DNA of 64,000 nt from Nocardiopsis sp. YSL2. Its GTDB lineage: Bacteria > Actinomycetota > Actinomycetes > Streptosporangiales > Streptosporangiaceae. Shown in pieces: positions 61,929-64,000 of this stretch. A program made the position numbers and the translations under genes. The stretch spans positions 1,302,001-1,366,000 of the forward strand of contig NZ_JAMOAO010000001.1 of NCBI RefSeq assembly GCF_030555055.1, given 5' to 3'. Under the pieces are notes generated by a model. The model searched no databases. It was not told the DNA's origin and worked only from the letters and a program-made list of their open reading frames with translations. Each line of letters begins with the position of its first letter. The first letter of the stretch is position 1.

Positions 61929-62246
61929 AGTCGCGCCGCGCGAGCGGCTCCGGAACAGGTTCTACCCTGCCGCCGGGACGCTCCGCCCGCACGCGGGGGC
62001 ACGGGGCGGAGGATCCGTACCGCACCAGGCTACTGGGCTGGAGATCGTGGTTGAAGGCCAGGCCGGGCAACAGAGGGGACACATCCGACCTGGAACGCGC
62101 CCGCACCGATCGGGGAGTCGCACGACCAGACCGGGTGACGCGTGATGTAGAACTGGTTATATTCAGTGCCTGAACCAGCGGTCGGGCGAACCGGAATCCG
62201 CGCGATCCCCGCTCGTCCGCCCGCACCCCGACCGAGAGGCCTCCCC
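61929..62246. other. 318-bp divergent region, SGNH gene / DMT-like permease
   Basis: GTGACG (62135-62140), a 17-bp spacer and TATATT (62158-62163) form a plus-strand promoter. CTGGTT (62153-62158) and AACCAG (62173-62178) with inner TTCAG-TGC-CTGAA (62162-62174) make an operator-like structure over the -10. No gene is seen. Confidence 0.5.
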
Positions 62247-63167
62247 GTGATCGGACTCCTGGTCGCGCTGCTGTCCGCCGTGGTCTACACCGTGGGACTG
62301 GCGGTGGAACAGCGTGCCCTGCACGGGTCGGAGTCGATCTCCGTCCACCGCCCGCTCCACCTGGCCCGGGTCCTGCTCGGCAACCCCCGGTGGGTGTTCG
62401 GCTGCCTCTTCGCCGCGATCGGCAGTGTCGGCCTGATCGTGTCCCTGGGCCTGGCCCCCGTGTCGGTGGCCCAGCCCGCCTACGCGGCGGGCGTGGCCAC
62501 GACACTGCTGGTCATCACCCTGGTCACGGGTGAGCGGATCACCCGTGGCGAGTACGTGGCCCTGGGCGTCATGCCGGTGGCGCTGGCCCTGTTGAGCCTG
62601 TCCACCGCCGACGGCGCCGAGGCGGGCACGAGCGCGGACACACCGCTGCTGGTGCTGGTCACGGTCGTGACCGTGGTGGCGTGCGTGGGTGCCATGGGCC
62701 TGGCCGGCGGCCGTGGACGGTACGTGTCGGCGGCGGCGATGGGCGCGGCGGCCGGGCTCGCCCAGGGCAGCGCCGGGCTGCACGGCAAGGGCCTGGGCGG
62801 ACTGCTGGCCGAGCACGGGGTGCTGGGCGCGATCGTCCCCGCGCTGATGTCGCCGTTCCCTTACCTGTACGCGGTGGGCTGGGCCGTGGGGATCGTGCTG
62901 TTCCAGACCTCGCTGCAGCGCTCGCGGGCCTCCATCACGGCGCCGGTGTCGAACGTGGTGGGCAACGTCTTCATGGTGGTGGCCGGCACGATCCTGTTCA
63001 ACGAGAGCCTGCCGGACGACCCGGTGATGCTGGGCCTGCGGGTCGGCGGTTTCGCGCTCACCCTGATCGTCATCGTGCTGGTGCGCGGCAACGTGGCCTC
63101 GGCCGAGGCCGACACCAGCGCCAAGCGCGCCGCCGCCCTGGTCCCCGACCGCACCGAGTCCCCCTGA
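62247..63167 (+). CDS. DMT/EamA-like permease
   Basis: The 306-aa protein has about nine to ten helices (VIGLLVALLSAVVYTVGLAV, GCLFAAIGSVGLIVSLGLAP, APVSVAQPAYAAGVATTLLV). It resembles the magnesium-transporter NIPA/EamA type found in actinomycetes. GTG 62247 is the start because the promoter begins transcription near 62170, after the in-frame GTG at 62166. Confidence 0.78.
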   Translation: MIGLLVALLSAVVYTVGLAVEQRALHGSESISVHRPLHLARVLLGNPRWVFGCLFAAIGSVGLIVSLGLAPVSVAQPAYAAGVATTLLVITLVTGERITRGEYVALGVMPVALALLSLSTADGAEAGTSADTPLLVLVTVVTVVACVGAMGLAGGRGRYVSAAAMGAAAGLAQGSAGLHGKGLGGLLAEHGVLGAIVPALMSPFPYLYAVGWAVGIVLFQTSLQRSRASITAPVSNVVGNVFMVVAGTILFNESLPDDPVMLGLRVGGFALTLIVIVLVRGNVASAEADTSAKRAAALVPDRTESP

Positions 63168-63255
63168 CCCGAAGGCGCCATGCCGAACCGCCCCGCCCGC
63201 CGCGCCCCGGTGGTGGAAGGTGAGCGGTCCCGCTCACGGGGACCACAGGGGGTCT

Positions 63256-63451
63256 ATCCGGGCCAAAGCGAGGAAGGACTGCGCCGCAGGCGTCCGTTGA
63301 GGGTGGTGGCGGGCGACGGCGCGGGCACGAGCGGCGGCCCAGAGAAAGCACGGCGAGGGCGCCGACGGGTCCTGGAGTGCCTGGAGGTGGTTCCGTGCGG
63401 AACGAGCGGGCACACCGGAAGGCGCGAAGGCCCCGTCTCAAAGGCGCCCGA
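63256..63451. repeat. Dispersed element, copy B (with 52-bp insertion)
   Basis: The same 144-bp sequence as copy A, interrupted after the first 20 bases by 52 bp of unrelated sequence. Outside that insertion about five bases differ. It lies between the DMT-like stop and the FMN reductase stop. Confidence 0.88.
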
Positions 63452-63457
63452 ACCCCC

Positions 63458-63973
63458 TCATGCAGCCACGGACACGGCCTGACGCAGGCCGGGCGCGGCG
63501 ACGTCGGCCCACGCGCGCACGACGCTGTCGGGCCGGTGGGTCTCGTCGGTGGCCAGGACCAGTCCCGGCTCGGCCACCCACGCGCCGAGGTCGGCCAGCA
63601 GGACGCGCAGGTCCTCCTCGATGCCGCGGCTGTTGCGCAGATCCTCGACCACGGCCAGCGGCACGGCCACGGTGTGGCCCAGGCCGAGCTCGGGCAGGCG
63701 GTCCAGGAAGACCTTCAGCAGGCCGGTGTAGGTGCCGTGCACCTGGGGGGAGGCGACCAGCAGGACGTCGCTCTCGCGCACGCTCTCCAGCGCGGCGTCG
63801 ACCGCGTCGGAGTCGTCGGCGAGCAGGTCGGCGCCCAGCTCGGCGAGGTCGACGACCTCGGGAGTGGACGTGACGCCCGCGCGGGCGGCGACTTCGGAGG
63901 CGGCGCGCAGAGCGGTGGTGTACACGGCGGATCGGGTCTGGGGGGCGGCGACGAGCACGGTGAAGCGGGTCAT
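63458..63973 (-). CDS. NAD(P)H-dependent FMN reductase
   Basis: The 171-aa flavodoxin-like protein has APQTRSAVYTTALRAASEVA in the phosphate-binding loop position and LLVASPQVHGTYTGLLKVFL, the hallmark FMN_red segment. It reduces FMN for a monooxygenase partner; none is in view. AGGAG precedes ATG 63973. Confidence 0.87.
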   Translation of the reverse strand: MTRFTVLVAAPQTRSAVYTTALRAASEVAARAGVTSTPEVVDLAELGADLLADDSDAVDAALESVRESDVLLVASPQVHGTYTGLLKVFLDRLPELGLGHTVAVPLAVVEDLRNSRGIEEDLRVLLADLGAWVAEPGLVLATDETHRPDSVVRAWADVAAPGLRQAVSVAA

Positions 63974-64000
63974 GCGAGACTCCTGGGTTCGGTCAGAGCG

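Overview
The window is very GC-rich, densely coded DNA with many GTG starts and 4-bp stop/start overlaps. It carries actinobacterial marker genes: a WhiB1-type protein beside a PdtaS-type kinase, SigR with its zinc anti-sigma RsrA, a DasR-like GntR regulator, a fused E2/E1 2-oxoglutarate dehydrogenase (Kgd) followed by a DUF6104 protein, and an AftD-like DUF3367 membrane glycosyltransferase. The best guess is a chromosomal segment of a filamentous actinomycete of the Nocardiopsis/Streptosporangiales type; the genus is an inference. No tRNA, rRNA, transposase, prophage or CRISPR array was seen.

Layout. 1-3.5 kb: a Rieske oxygenase system (alpha subunit running off the left edge, Rieske ferredoxin, TetR repressor, divergent FAD reductase) around a triple operator. 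3.6-6.1 kb: DMT exporter, divergent LysR and an Lrp/AsnC regulator. 6.3-11 kb: PucR regulator divergent from a class III aminotransferase and a CoA-acylating semialdehyde dehydrogenase, probably amine or beta-alanine/GABA catabolism. 11.2-17.4 kb: zinc-ribbon protein, nitrilase-family amidase, TetR-controlled two-gene ABC exporter and a membrane-anchored hydrolase. 17-20.8 kb: rlmN with a small membrane protein, a SUFU-like protein, an internally deleted MFS transporter and a BlaI regulator. 21.5-25.4 kb: kgd and DUF6104, closed by a 21-bp perfect stem. 25.4-28.8 kb: small membrane protein, a DUF5753 remnant with DUF397 partner, and an autoregulated DUF4097/PadR pair. 29-33.3 kb: malic enzyme and a complete polar amino-acid ABC importer. 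33.5-37.4 kb: methyltransferase, GNAT, RsbW/SigB-type stress pair, lipid kinase. 37.8-40.7 kb: WhiB1, PdtaS and DasR-like regulator. 40.8-43.9 kb: tandem and dispersed repeats followed by two coupled HD-domain membrane proteins. 44.7-47 kb: sigR-rsrA with a perfect SigR promoter, and a divergent methyltransferase. 47-50 kb: CE7 acetyl esterase and thiC with a TPP riboswitch. 50-62 kb: one long minus-strand cell-surface polysaccharide locus (SGNH protein, multispanning protein, DUF2613, GT4, AftD-like, DUF3068, HMCES). 62-64 kb: DMT-like permease, second dispersed repeat, FMN reductase.

The most interesting parts are regulatory or structural. They include a 144-bp dispersed element in two copies (about 139/144 identical, one with a 52-bp insertion), each beside the stop codon of a minus-strand gene, and one next to a 41-bp tandem array. 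Three master-regulator sites can be read directly: a SigR promoter at sigR, a dre-like site at the dasR-like gene and a CRP-type site at whiB1. There are also several palindromic operators lying over apparently leaderless starts, an in-frame MFS deletion, and a 25-residue Trp-rich peptide gene.
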